This document shows, one piece after another, positions 53,175-62,337 of a DNA stretch of 64,000 bases. The position numbers were made by a program, and so were the translations under genes. Position 1 is the stretch's first letter. Each line of letters begins with the position of its first letter. The DNA is from JOPF133 sp052144935 (GTDB taxonomy: Bacteria > Acidobacteriota > Terriglobia > Bryobacterales > Bryobacteraceae), in NCBI GenBank assembly GCA_052144935.1, contig JBKQPR010000191.1:8962-72961 (forward strand), written 5' to 3'. The notes beneath the pieces are model-generated. The model saw only the letters and a list, made by a program, of their open reading frames with translations, ran no database searches and was not told where the DNA came from.

Positions 53175-55349
53175 ATGTGGCGGCGGCACGGGTGGCGGCT
53201 GCTGGCGATTGGGGGCCTCGCCTTAGTTGCCTATTCCAATTCCTTCCAGGCGGCCCTGGTGTTCGACAATGCTTCGGTGATTGGCCAAGATCCCCGTATC
53301 CGCGAGGCCACGCCCGAAAACATCGAGTCCATTCTGACCGGAAGGTATTGGTACGTGAACACCAATGCGGGCCTGTATCGGCCCTTCACCACGTTCTCCT
53401 ACCTTCTGAATTACGCGGTTCTCGGCAATGGCCCGCGCCCGGCGGGCTATCACTGGGTTAATCTCGCGCTCCACGAGGTCAACGTTGCGCTGGTATATGC
53501 CGTGGGCGTGCTGATTTTTGAAGGAACCGCGCCGGCTTGGGCGCTGGCCGCGATTTGGGGATTGCATCCGCTGCTCACCGAATCGGTCACCAACATTGTG
53601 GGGCGCGCCGACCTGCTGGCGGCCTTCGGCGTGTTGGCGGGCTTGTTGTGCCACATGAGAGGCGCCTCTGCCCGAGGGCCCCGCAGGGTGGCGTGGCTGG
53701 CGGGTCTGGCCGCCGCCCAGGCGGTGGGGCTTTTTTCGAAAGAGAACGCCGCCGTCCTGCCGGGCATCATGCTGCTCTACGACCTGACGTGGTCCGAGCG
53801 CGCGGCGTGGCGCCGGCGGGCGCCCGCCTATGCCGCTGTGGCGCTGCCGTTGGCCGCCTTCTTCTACTTGCGCAGCGGTTTGCACACGCACATGCTGATC
53901 GAGTTTGCGGAGAATCCCCTGGTGAGCGCCGGTTTCTGGACCGCGCGGCTCACGGCCGTCAAAGTGGTGGGCAAGTTCCTCTGGCTGTTTCTCTGGCCGG
54001 CCCACTTATCGGCGGATTATTCCTACAATGCAGTGCCGTTATTCGGCTGGCGGGCGACGAATTGGGAGAGTGCCAAGGCGCTCTTCGCGCTGGCGGTTTG
54101 CCTGGTCGCCGGGCTTCTTGCCGTCCTGCTGGCCGTCCGCCGGCGTCCGAAACCACTACTCTTCTTCCTGGTTTTCTTTTTCGTCGCGCTGGCGCCCACT
54201 TCGAACCTGATCGTCCTCATCGGGAGCATCATGGCCGAGCGGTTTCTCTATCTGCCCTCGGTGGGTCTGGCCGGTTGCGTGGTCGCGGCCATCCACGAGC
54301 TTGGCCAGAGGCGCTCACTGCAGCGTCCCGCTGCTGCGCCGGTTGCGTGGGCCGCGCTGGGACTGGTGTGCCTGGCCTTCACCGCGCGAATTTACGCCCG
54401 CAACTTCGACTGGCAGGATGACCGCAGCCTCTGGACCAGTGCCGTGGAAGTCTGTCCGGAAAGCGCCCGGCCCCACTACAATCTGGGCAGAGAACTAGAG
54501 CGCATACCCGACCGGCTGCCGGAGGCGATTGCCGAGTACCAGGCCGCCCTGCGGATTGAACCCGATCGCGCAGATGCGCACACCAATCTGGGAAACGCAC
54601 TATCAGGCATGCCGGGCCGGCTGCCCGAGGCGATTGTCGAATACCAGGCGGCGTTGCGGATTGAACCGGATCGCGCAGAAGCGCACAACGACCTGGCGAA
54701 CGCCCTGGCGCGCATGCCCGGTCGGCTGCCGGAGGCGATTGCCGAATACCAGGCGGCCCTGCGGATTCGGCCCGATCATGCGGAATTGCACTACAACCTG
54801 GCGAACGCCCTGCTGCTCATAGCGGACCGACTGCCGGAGGCGATTGCCGAATACCGGGCGGCCCTGCGGATTGAACCCAATCATGCGGACGCGCACAACA
54901 ACCTGGGAAATGCGCTATCGGGCATACCGGACCGGCTGCCCGAGGCGATTGCCGAGTACCAGGCAGCCCTGCGGATCGATCCCGGCCGTGCGGACGCGCA
55001 CAACAATCTGGGAAACGCGCTGTCAGGCATACCCGGCCGGCTGCCGGAGGCGATTGCCGAATACCAGGCGGCCCTGCGGATTCGGCCCGATGATGCGGAT
55101 GCGCACTACAACCTGGGAAACGCGCTGGCGCGCCTGCCAGGCCGGCTGCCGGAGGCGATTGCCGAGTTTGAAGCGGCCCTGCGGATCGAGCCCGATTTCG
55201 CGGAAGCGCACGTCAGTCTGGGGAAGGCGTTGGCCGAGACGCCCGGCCGGCTGCCGGAGGCGATCGCCGAGTATGAAGCGGCCCTGCGCATCAGGCCCGA
55301 TCCGCAGGTGCGGCAACTTTTGGACCGATTACGGGCGGGGCGGCGGTAA
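53175..55349 (+). CDS. TMTC-like multispanning membrane protein with C-terminal TPR array
   Basis: 724 residues from the ATG at 53175, where the first membrane segment begins (WRLLAIGGLALVAYSNSFQA); the frame is open further upstream but that part is poor in hydrophobic sequence. About 9-10 membrane helices with loop motifs VFDNASVIGQDPRIR, GLYRPFTTFSYLLNY, GYHWVNLALHEVNVALVYAV, GLHPLLTESVTNIVGRADLL and SKENAAVLPG match the TMTC/DUF1736 glycosyltransferase-like family (cf. O-mannosyltransferases). The C-terminus consists of eight 35-residue TPR units. Possible role: protein glycosylation or a membrane scaffold. It stands alone between divergent genes. Confidence 0.85.
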   Translation: MWRRHGWRLLAIGGLALVAYSNSFQAALVFDNASVIGQDPRIREATPENIESILTGRYWYVNTNAGLYRPFTTFSYLLNYAVLGNGPRPAGYHWVNLALHEVNVALVYAVGVLIFEGTAPAWALAAIWGLHPLLTESVTNIVGRADLLAAFGVLAGLLCHMRGASARGPRRVAWLAGLAAAQAVGLFSKENAAVLPGIMLLYDLTWSERAAWRRRAPAYAAVALPLAAFFYLRSGLHTHMLIEFAENPLVSAGFWTARLTAVKVVGKFLWLFLWPAHLSADYSYNAVPLFGWRATNWESAKALFALAVCLVAGLLAVLLAVRRRPKPLLFFLVFFFVALAPTSNLIVLIGSIMAERFLYLPSVGLAGCVVAAIHELGQRRSLQRPAAAPVAWAALGLVCLAFTARIYARNFDWQDDRSLWTSAVEVCPESARPHYNLGRELERIPDRLPEAIAEYQAALRIEPDRADAHTNLGNALSGMPGRLPEAIVEYQAALRIEPDRAEAHNDLANALARMPGRLPEAIAEYQAALRIRPDHAELHYNLANALLLIADRLPEAIAEYRAALRIEPNHADAHNNLGNALSGIPDRLPEAIAEYQAALRIDPGRADAHNNLGNALSGIPGRLPEAIAEYQAALRIRPDDADAHYNLGNALARLPGRLPEAIAEFEAALRIEPDFAEAHVSLGKALAETPGRLPEAIAEYEAALRIRPDPQVRQLLDRLRAGRR
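54465..55304 (+). repeat. Eight 105-bp tandem repeats coding TPR units
   Basis: Each unit codes 35 residues of the form ADAHNNLGNALSGIPGRLPE then AIAEYQAALRIxPDx. The repeats are close to identical in DNA over CGGCTGCCGGAGGCGATTGC. A normal TPR has 34 residues, so each carries one extra residue in the A-B turn. Confidence 0.9.
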
Positions 55350-55626
55350 GCCACACCGCTCCGTTGAACGGTGGAAGCCGTCTGGTCGCAAACACCCGGA
55401 TGGGCGGCGAGGCCGCTTCACTGCGAGTGCGTCAACTGTGGCCGCAGCCGCACGGGATGATCAGGTTGCGCTCCCGGCGCCATCCTGGGGAACGGCCATG
55501 GCCGCGGCGGATGGATGGCTTTCCGGAACAACGGATCGTAAACCCAGCGGTGCCCTGCAAGCTGCCGGTAGTAGCCGCGGTTTGTGTGTCTCCGGGCAGA
55601 CTATCAAAAAAAGCTTTAAATAAAGA

Positions 55627-55655
55627 TTGACTTTTGCGCTGCGACTGATTAAATT
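55627..55655 (+). promoter_or_regulatory. Candidate sigma-70 promoter of the second TonB receptor
   Basis: TTGACT (55627-55632), 17-bp spacer, TAAATT (55650-55655), in an unusually AT-rich patch about 75 bp before the start codon. I see no gene in 55350-55620. Confidence 0.4.
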
Positions 55656-55729
55656 TCAATGCATAAGCCGCTTCTAAAGGGGTCTCTCGCGGAGCTTATC
55701 CGCATTTTCGAAGCGGTGAGGAGGTCTCT

Positions 55730-58700
55730 TTGTCGAGTCTCAGAATACGCTTTGCAGTGTTGTTGTTGATCACGGCGTTCGGCGCGCGGCCCATTTTGGC
55801 GCAGTCGGAACGCGGAACCGTTACCGGTACCGTTCGCGACGTCACCGGCGCAGTAGTGCCAGCCGCCAACGTCAAACTTACAAATGTTGCCACCAACGTG
55901 GCCATAACGACCACCAGCAACTTGTCGGGCGAGTTCACCGTGCCCGACCTACCCACCGGAAAGTACGACCTGCGCGTGGAAAAGCAGGGATTTCGCGCGT
56001 TCGTGCTCAGCGGAATCACGGTGGACGCCGCTACCACTGTGCGCACCGACGCCAACCTGGATCTGGGCGAGTCCCGGCAAATCGTGGAGGTCCAGGCCAA
56101 CGCGGTTCAGTTGCAGACGCAGGATGCCACATCCGCCACCTCGATCGAAAACACCCTGGTCAACGATTTGCCGCTGGAAGTGAACGGAACGCTCAGGTCT
56201 CCGTTCGATCTCGCGGCCCTCACGCCCGATGCCAAGAACCTGGGCGGCGATAACGGCTTCATGATCGGTGGCGGGCAAGCGGCCTCCTACGGAACCTCGC
56301 TCGATGGCGTATCCACCAACACCAGCCGCGCGCTTTCGAAAAGCTGGGTGACTTCGAATGCGCCCTCGGTGGAGGCCCTGGAACAGTTCACCTCCGAGTC
56401 CAACGGATTCAAGGCGGAATACGGCCACGCCGGCGGCGGCAACCTGACGTACGCCTCGAAATCTGGAACCGACCAGTACCACGGTTCCGCGTACGAGTTT
56501 GTGCGCAACAACGATTTCGACGCCAACAACTTCTTCAACAACGCCACCCGCATCGCCAATTCGATCTACAAACAGAACGATTTCGGCGCCACCGTGGGGG
56601 GACCGATATGGATTCCCAAGGTCTACCACGGCAAGGACAAGACCTTCTTCTTCTTCTCTTACGAAGGATTTCGCAACCGCACCGGAGCCAACGGCACGAC
56701 CTTCACGGTGCCCACCCCGGAAATGTACAACGGCGACTTCAGCAAGTGGGTCACCTCGAACGGAACCCTGATTCCCATTTACAATCCGATCGGCCAAGTG
56801 CAGAACGCCGACGGAACCTACACGCGTACGCCCTTTCCCGGCAATGTGATTCCCAAGAGCTTGTTCAGCGCGGCGTCGCAAAAGGCACTCGGCGTGTTTC
56901 AATCCGCCGGCGCGCTGGCGCCCAATAATGGCGCCGCTCCGGGAACTGCCGCCTACGTCAACAACAACTATCTTGAGACGCAGGGAACGCAGGTCTACCC
57001 GGTCAACAAGGAAAGCATCAAGATAGACCACATTTTCAACGGAAAGCACCGCATCTCCGGCTACTACGGGCACGACCTGGAACACGAGACTTTCGGTGCC
57101 GATGGGCCCCCCACGCTTCCGGGCCTGTACTCGAATTACAACGATCTGATACAGGAGACCGACGTGGTGCGGTTTAGCTGGGTCTGGACGATGACCCCGA
57201 GCCTGATCAACAATTTCTACGCCGGCGGAAACGACTGGCGCCAGGACCACAAGCCGCCGCAGGAGTACATCGGCAACTGGCAAAGCAAGTTCTGTCTGAC
57301 CAACGTTCCGAACTGCAACGAAAACCTGGTGAATTTGTTCTCGGGCGGCACGGGCGATACCTACAGCACCTGGGGCGGGCAGGCCGACAACGGTTCGGAA
57401 AACACGATTTATGCCTACAACGACGACGTCACCTGGCTGAAAGGGAAGCACACCCTCAAATTCGGCGGCATGTTCCAGATCACCCACTACAACGGTTTTG
57501 GCCGCCAGTGCGAAGCTGGCTGCGTGGGCTTCAGTTACCAGGAAACGGGCGTTCCGGGGGGGTCCAACCCGAATGCCGGCGGCAACGCCTTCGCGTCGTT
57601 CCTGCTGGGCTATGCGGATAGCGGCCAGATCGATACGGTCCGGTTCATTGGCCAACAGTTCTACTATGTGGGCGGGTATTTTCAAGACGACTACCGGGTT
57701 ACCAGCAAGCTGGTTTTGAACCTGGGAATCCGCTACGACATCAACCTGCCGCCGACCGGCCTCGGTGACCGGTGGACCGATTTCGGGCCGACGACTCCGA
57801 ATCCGGCCGCGGGAGGCATTCCAGGCGCGGTGCTGTTCGCCGGCAGTTGCAGCGGCTGCGTGGGTACCCGGATGCTGGCCGATATTTGGGACAAGGGCAT
57901 CGGCCCGCACATCGGTATGGCCTACTCGAAAGACGCCAAGACGGTGATTCGCGCCTCGTACGCGCGCTCGTACGGGGCCTTGCAGTCGGTCAGCGGATCG
58001 ACCCACAATTCGGGCTACACGCTGACGCAGACGTTCTCGAGCGGCGATTCGGGCATTCTGCCGACTTACACCATGGACAGCGGCATGCCGCCATGGACCG
58101 CACCTCCGTTCATCAACCCCTCGGTTTCCAACGGCGCCAACGTTGCCTGGTTCCAGGGCAACGAGACCACCAAGCTGCCGGGTTTCGACAACTTCAACTT
58201 CTCGATCCAGCGGCAGCTCAGCAAGTCAATGACAGGCGAGATCGGCTACAACGGCGTGTTGGGCAGCCACCTGCAAACCGAGTTGCTAGATTATAACCAG
58301 ATCAACCCGAGATACCTCACCGCGTTCGGCACCGTGGCGCAGAGCATCACGGTTTTGAACAGCCTGGTGGGGTCGGCCACGGCCAACGCGGCGGGCGTCT
58401 TCGCTCCGTTCCCGACCTTCAACTCGTTATGGGGCAGCCGCGCCACGGTGGCGCAGGCGTTGCGGCCCTATCCGCAGTACAACGTAATCGACACCTATGC
58501 GGGCCAGGGCGATCATAGCGGCCATTCCACCTATCATGCCGTGATCCTCAAGTTCAACAAGCGCGTGGCAGGCGGTCTCACGTTCCAGACGTCCTACGTG
58601 TTATCCAAGATCCTGACCGACTCGGATACGGCCTGGGGCGTGCAATATGCCGCCGACCAGTTCAACCGCGGCCTGGAAAAATCGATCGGCCAGTTTGACG

Positions 58701-59296
58701 TGACGAACGATTTCAAGTTCGCGGGCGTCTACGATCTGCCGTTCGGCAAGGGCCATCAATTCGTGAACCATGGTCCGGCATCCTGGATCATCGGCGGCTG
58801 GCGGCTGTCGAGCATCAATATCTACGACAGCGGTACGCCGGTCAACATCAGCACCTCGCTGACCCTGCCGATCTACGCGAGCGGCGATGGCCACCGCGTG
58901 GCGCCCTATATAACGTCCTATGAAGGCTGGCAGCCGAACTGGCAGGGCGGATTCGATCCGGGGAAGGATAACTTCTTCGTGCCGTACGGCACCGGCCCGT
59001 TCCCGATTCAGGGCAGCGGCACAGGTCTCAACAGCATCGGCAACATGACCCGCTACAACCCTAAGCTGCGGCTGTTCCCGAACCTGAACGAGAACAATTC
59101 TGTGACACGCACTTTCCCGATTCACGAGAAGATCCGCATGGAATTCCGCGCCGAGGCGTTCAACACCTTCAACCGCGTGCGTTTCGGAACTGGTTCCACG
59201 TCACTGCAAAGCGCCACGTTCGGCGTGCTGACCGGCGCGGGAAGTCAGATCAATACGCCACGCCAGTTGCAGTTGGCGCTCAAGCTGTACTTCTAA
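55730..59296 (+). CDS. TonB-dependent receptor-like outer-membrane protein with carboxypeptidase-regulatory domain (2)
   Basis: 1188 residues. The start is a TTG at 55730 with GAGGAGG 5-7 bases upstream. Signal peptide SSLRIRFAVLLLITAFGARP; regulatory domain GTVTGTVRDVTGAVVPAANV; plug blocks VNDLPLEVNGTLRSPFDLAA, SVEALEQFTSESNGFKAEYG and GGNLTYASKSGTDQYHGSAY; barrel ending RQLQLALKLYF. The C-terminal part shares GNMTRYNPKLRLFPNLNENN with its paralogue at 49229, so the two are distant duplicates. It precedes an enolase-superfamily gene by 156 bp, the same pairing as on the minus strand. Confidence 0.92.
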   Translation: MSSLRIRFAVLLLITAFGARPILAQSERGTVTGTVRDVTGAVVPAANVKLTNVATNVAITTTSNLSGEFTVPDLPTGKYDLRVEKQGFRAFVLSGITVDAATTVRTDANLDLGESRQIVEVQANAVQLQTQDATSATSIENTLVNDLPLEVNGTLRSPFDLAALTPDAKNLGGDNGFMIGGGQAASYGTSLDGVSTNTSRALSKSWVTSNAPSVEALEQFTSESNGFKAEYGHAGGGNLTYASKSGTDQYHGSAYEFVRNNDFDANNFFNNATRIANSIYKQNDFGATVGGPIWIPKVYHGKDKTFFFFSYEGFRNRTGANGTTFTVPTPEMYNGDFSKWVTSNGTLIPIYNPIGQVQNADGTYTRTPFPGNVIPKSLFSAASQKALGVFQSAGALAPNNGAAPGTAAYVNNNYLETQGTQVYPVNKESIKIDHIFNGKHRISGYYGHDLEHETFGADGPPTLPGLYSNYNDLIQETDVVRFSWVWTMTPSLINNFYAGGNDWRQDHKPPQEYIGNWQSKFCLTNVPNCNENLVNLFSGGTGDTYSTWGGQADNGSENTIYAYNDDVTWLKGKHTLKFGGMFQITHYNGFGRQCEAGCVGFSYQETGVPGGSNPNAGGNAFASFLLGYADSGQIDTVRFIGQQFYYVGGYFQDDYRVTSKLVLNLGIRYDINLPPTGLGDRWTDFGPTTPNPAAGGIPGAVLFAGSCSGCVGTRMLADIWDKGIGPHIGMAYSKDAKTVIRASYARSYGALQSVSGSTHNSGYTLTQTFSSGDSGILPTYTMDSGMPPWTAPPFINPSVSNGANVAWFQGNETTKLPGFDNFNFSIQRQLSKSMTGEIGYNGVLGSHLQTELLDYNQINPRYLTAFGTVAQSITVLNSLVGSATANAAGVFAPFPTFNSLWGSRATVAQALRPYPQYNVIDTYAGQGDHSGHSTYHAVILKFNKRVAGGLTFQTSYVLSKILTDSDTAWGVQYAADQFNRGLEKSIGQFDVTNDFKFAGVYDLPFGKGHQFVNHGPASWIIGGWRLSSINIYDSGTPVNISTSLTLPIYASGDGHRVAPYITSYEGWQPNWQGGFDPGKDNFFVPYGTGPFPIQGSGTGLNSIGNMTRYNPKLRLFPNLNENNSVTRTFPIHEKIRMEFRAEAFNTFNRVRFGTGSTSLQSATFGVLTGAGSQINTPRQLQLALKLYF

Positions 59297-59327
59297 AAAG
59301 AACGTGAGCCGCGGGGCAAATTAAGCC

Positions 59328-59409
59328 ACCGCTTCCTTACGGTCGCGGCTCGGACGCTTTCGGAGCCGCGGCTCGGACGCTTTCGGAGCCGCGACCGTCA
59401 GGGAGCGGT
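59328..59409. repeat. Large inverted repeat, family C
   Basis: The arm CACCGCTTCCTTACGGTCGC(GGCTC) and its near-perfect inverse (23 of 25 match) enclose two direct copies of GGCTCGGACGCTTTCGGAGCC. It lies between the receptor and the racemase-like gene and could attenuate read-through. Confidence 0.6.
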
Positions 59410-59452
59410 GCTTTTAGCTTGCACTGGTCGTGGCGCAAACAGGAAGGTCGCC

Positions 59453-60718
59453 ATGTTTACAGAAGGCCGCATGACCCGCCGTACACTCCTTCGGGCGGCA
59501 ACCGCCGGCGTGATTGCCGCTCCCTACCAACGCTTGGCCCGGGCCCTTGCCAAGAAGGTGAAGATCACCGACGTGAAGTGCATGATCGTGCGCGGCACGT
59601 GGGACTGGAACCTGATCAAGGTGGAGACCGATTCCGGGCTGTACGGCATTGGAGAGGCCTACTGGGGCTGGGGCGTGAAGGACTTGGTGCTCGCCAAGAT
59701 GAAGCCCATCGTGGTGGGGGAGGATCCGCTCAACGTCGACAAGCTCTATACCAAGATGCTGATGCAGAGCGCCGGGGCGGGGGCCATCGCGGGGGTCACG
59801 GTGACGGCGGCGAGCGGCATCGAGATCGCCCTGTGGGACCTCGCCGGGCGCATCCTGGAAACGCCCGTCTGCAACCTGCCGGGCGGCCGGTTCCGCGACC
59901 GCATCCGGTTCTACCGGACCCTGCTGGCGGTGGAAGACCCGGAGAATCCCGCGGCGTGGCGCGCCCAGGCGCAACAGGCGCGGGCGGAAAAATGGGGCTG
60001 GACGGCCTTCAAGTTCCAGGGCGACAGCGTTCCGGGGCGGGCCGATCCGCAATTCAAGGAGCCCGGCCACGATCCCTACGCGCGCAACCTCACCCACAAA
60101 GACTACCGCCGCATCGTGCAGGGCATGCAGACGGTGCGCGAAACGCTGGGCCCGGACGCGGATTTTGCCATCGAGTGCCACTGGCGCTACGACACCCAGG
60201 ACGTAATCCGCCTGGCGCGCGAGCTGGAGCCGGTGCGGCCGATGTGGCTGGAAGACCCCGTGCCCGCGGACAACATCGAAGCCATGGCGCAGGTGACGCA
60301 TTCCATTCCGATTCCCGTCTGCACCGGGGAGAACCTCTACGGGCGGCAGGGCTTCCGCCGGCTGATCGAGATGCAGGCCTGCTCCGGCGTGCATATCGAT
60401 GTGCCGAAATCGGGCGGGCTGTCGGAATCGAAAAAGATTTCGGACCTGGCGGATCTGTACTACATCTGGACCGCCTGCCACAACCCGGCGAGCCCCGTGG
60501 GGACCATTGCGTCGTGCCACGCCGCTTCCGCCATGCGCGAGTTCCGCATTCACGAGCTGGCCAAATGGATCGACTGGTGGCCCGACCTGGTGGTCCGCGA
60601 AGGCCCGTTTTGGAAGGACGGCTACTTCACCATCCAGGACAAGCCCGGCTACGGCATCGAGTTGAACAAAGACGTCGCCATGGCGCATTTGGCGCCGGGC
60701 GAGACCTGGTGGGGCTGA
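59453..60718 (+). CDS. Tat-exported enolase-superfamily (mandelate racemase type) enzyme (2)
   Basis: 421 residues from the ATG at 59453 (AGGAAGG 5 bases upstream). Leader MTRRTLLRAATAGVIAAPYQ is twin-arginine-like. The capping domain ends ASGIEIALWDLAGRILETPV; barrel residues: Lys in WTAFKFQGD, metal ligands in FAIECHWRYDT, PMWLEDPVPADN and VCTGENLYGRQG, and ACHNPASPVGTIASCH at strand 8. The pattern fits the galactonate/mannonate-type dehydratase group. A 130-bp piece of this gene is duplicated at 62074-62200. Confidence 0.88.
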   Translation: MFTEGRMTRRTLLRAATAGVIAAPYQRLARALAKKVKITDVKCMIVRGTWDWNLIKVETDSGLYGIGEAYWGWGVKDLVLAKMKPIVVGEDPLNVDKLYTKMLMQSAGAGAIAGVTVTAASGIEIALWDLAGRILETPVCNLPGGRFRDRIRFYRTLLAVEDPENPAAWRAQAQQARAEKWGWTAFKFQGDSVPGRADPQFKEPGHDPYARNLTHKDYRRIVQGMQTVRETLGPDADFAIECHWRYDTQDVIRLARELEPVRPMWLEDPVPADNIEAMAQVTHSIPIPVCTGENLYGRQGFRRLIEMQACSGVHIDVPKSGGLSESKKISDLADLYYIWTACHNPASPVGTIASCHAASAMREFRIHELAKWIDWWPDLVVREGPFWKDGYFTIQDKPGYGIELNKDVAMAHLAPGETWWG

Positions 60719-60798
60719 CCTCGGCACGAACGTAGTCCCCTCAGTCACGGTCCGCGAGGTACTTGTGGGTATGCCCATCCAGTCCAAGCCTTTTCCCT

Positions 60799-60857
60799 GA
60801 CCTGGTTCGCTGAACTCAACAATGCGCGGACCTGGTTCGCTGAACTCAACAATGCGC
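60799..60857. repeat. Short direct repeat
   Basis: A 27-bp unit starting CCTGGTTCGCTGAACTCAAC occurs at 60799-60825 and 60831-60857. It lies inside the 3' side of the decayed ATPase fragment. Confidence 0.6.
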
Positions 60858-60861
60858 CTGA

Positions 60862-61064
60862 CAGCGAGATTAAGAGGTCCTTTCCAACCACCTTTTCAAC
60901 AAGAACGGTCTTGCCGGATTTCGATGGACTGGATAGTGAAACAACCTGTCCTGGGGTACTCAGAGGTCCCGGAGAGTGTCTTCAAGCTGATCTCCCTCAC
61001 GCTCAACATATGTGTGCTCAGGATAAGAACCGGGAACGAAGACCTCAGTGGCTTTCAGGGACAT
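60862..61064 (-). pseudogene. N-terminal fragment of a P-loop (STAND/AAA-like) ATPase
   Basis: The frame starts MSLKATEVFVPGSYPEHTYV, EREGDQLEDTLRD; after a one-base shift it continues LSTPGQVVSLSSPSKSGKTV, LVEKVVGKDLLI, which contains Walker A (SPSKSGKT). The rest of the protein (several hundred residues) is missing. The layout (PEHTYVER..., then a P-loop) resembles N-termini of large signalling ATPases. Confidence 0.55.
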
Positions 61065-61303
61065 GTGGGTGCCAGTCGCCGTATTAACTCGTTTAGGGAT
61101 GGATGGGCGGGCCCTCGGCGGACGCCGGGACATTTTGGATTTCCCAACGTCGGAGAAGTCCGGCAGATGAAATGCGCTCCGCCACTTGGACGCAAAACGC
61201 ACCACCGTCAATCTGAAGCCCTCGCCGCTCCTGCTCGGGGACACGTGCCCATAGATGATTGCGTTCGCTCTCGGAATCTTCGACACCCCTCGGCCGGGTC
61301 GCC

Positions 61304-61729
61304 CTACAAGACCGCCACGTGGCGCTGGCGACCGTACTCAAGGATTTTGCTGTCCCGCGTCACGATCCGCGCCCGCATGCTTCGCGCCGTCGCCACGATG
61401 ATCCGATCGGCGGCATCTCCGTGAAACGGCTGCGGCAGCCGGCTGCTGGCCAGCGCGATCTCAGGCGTCAGAGGCACGAGCGTGAGACCGGGGGTAGCCA
61501 GGGCCTCTTGTACCCATTCTTCGCACGGGGCCTGCAGCCGTAACCGCCCGTTCGCCTCCAGCATGCCCAATTCCCATACGGAGATCACCGAAAGAAGCAG
61601 ATTCCCGCCTGTCGCAGCTTTCTCGATGGCTTTCAACATGGAACCGCCGAACTCCTCTCGCGCTCCCAGTTGCAGCCAGATCCAATAGTGGGTGTCCAGC
61701 AATAGCGGCGCCGGCCTGGCGCTACTCAT
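61304..61729 (-). CDS. PIN-domain toxin (VapC-like)
   Basis: 141 residues. All acidic positions of a PIN ribonuclease are visible: LLLDTHYWIWLQ, SVISVWELGMLEAN, FHGDAADRIIVATARSM and IVTRDSKILEYG. It should cleave RNA when not bound by its antitoxin. The start overlaps the antitoxin stop by 8 bp; the antitoxin comes first, as is normal. Confidence 0.92.
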   Translation of the reverse strand: MSSARPAPLLLDTHYWIWLQLGAREEFGGSMLKAIEKAATGGNLLLSVISVWELGMLEANGRLRLQAPCEEWVQEALATPGLTLVPLTPEIALASSRLPQPFHGDAADRIIVATARSMRARIVTRDSKILEYGRQRHVAVL

Positions 61730-61952
61730 CTACGCTCCATGTCTCGTCCACTGGCGCAACCAAGTCTCCGAGGATCTCCGCCGATCCCTTCATGCGGCCA
61801 AAGATGGAGGGGACCGTTTCATCAACCGGTAGCAGGCGGGCAACGGCGCGTCCTCGTTTCGTGATGACGATCTCCTTGCGGCATTGCTGGACTTCATCGA
61901 GGAGATGAAGGCAGTGCGCCTTGAACTTGCCCGCTGCAATTTGCTGTTTCAT
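61722..61952 (-). CDS. Phd/YefM-type antitoxin
   Basis: 76 residues: MKQQIAAGKFKAHCLHLLDE, VQQCRKEIVITKRGRAVARL and LPVDE are the N-terminal DNA-binding fold of Phd/YefM antitoxins (F/K..L..V....E...T..G.P.A.L.P). The acidic C-terminal tail (VAPVDETWSVDE) would bind the toxin. It forms a complete toxin-antitoxin operon with the PIN gene and probably represses itself. Confidence 0.9.
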   Translation of the reverse strand: MKQQIAAGKFKAHCLHLLDEVQQCRKEIVITKRGRAVARLLPVDETVPSIFGRMKGSAEILGDLVAPVDETWSVDE

Positions 61953-62073
61953 ACCATGGTCATCTTACCATAGTCACGGCGGCTCCGGAGGCGGCGCCGT
62001 CAGCTTCGGGTACCATGAAAACGATACCGATTCATGAGCCTGCCGGGCAACCCGCCCCCGAATCTGCGTGCCT

Positions 62074-62200
62074 ATCTGGCGGATTTGTATTACATCCGGA
62101 CCGCCTGCCACAACCCGGCGAGCCCGGTGGGGACCATGGCGTCGCGCCACGCCGCTTCCGCCATGCGCGAGTTCGCATTCACGAGTGGGCCAAATGGCTG
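62074..62200 (+). pseudogene. Duplicated fragment of the neighbouring enolase-superfamily gene
   Basis: LADLYYIRTACHNPASPVGT, MASRHAASAMREF repeats residues ~330-365 of the gene at 59453-60718 (DNA at about 60447-60565), with a deletion and frameshift near the end. No other part of the gene is nearby. Nothing else is recognisable in 61955-62337. Confidence 0.75.
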
Positions 62201-62337
62201 AGCGGCGCGCCGTTTGCCGCTTCGAAAGAGGGTTTCACGACCTTTACGCCGTAGCCGCAGATCCGCTCTTTGGGAACAAGATCCGATCCAACACCGTTAC
62301 AGGCCATAGGTCTCTATAATCACTGAGAGGGATCACT

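Noticed and set aside
55949..58006. 685-codon minus-strand open frame
   Set aside because: Antisense shadow of the second TonB receptor; the GC-rich third codon position of the plus strand keeps it open.
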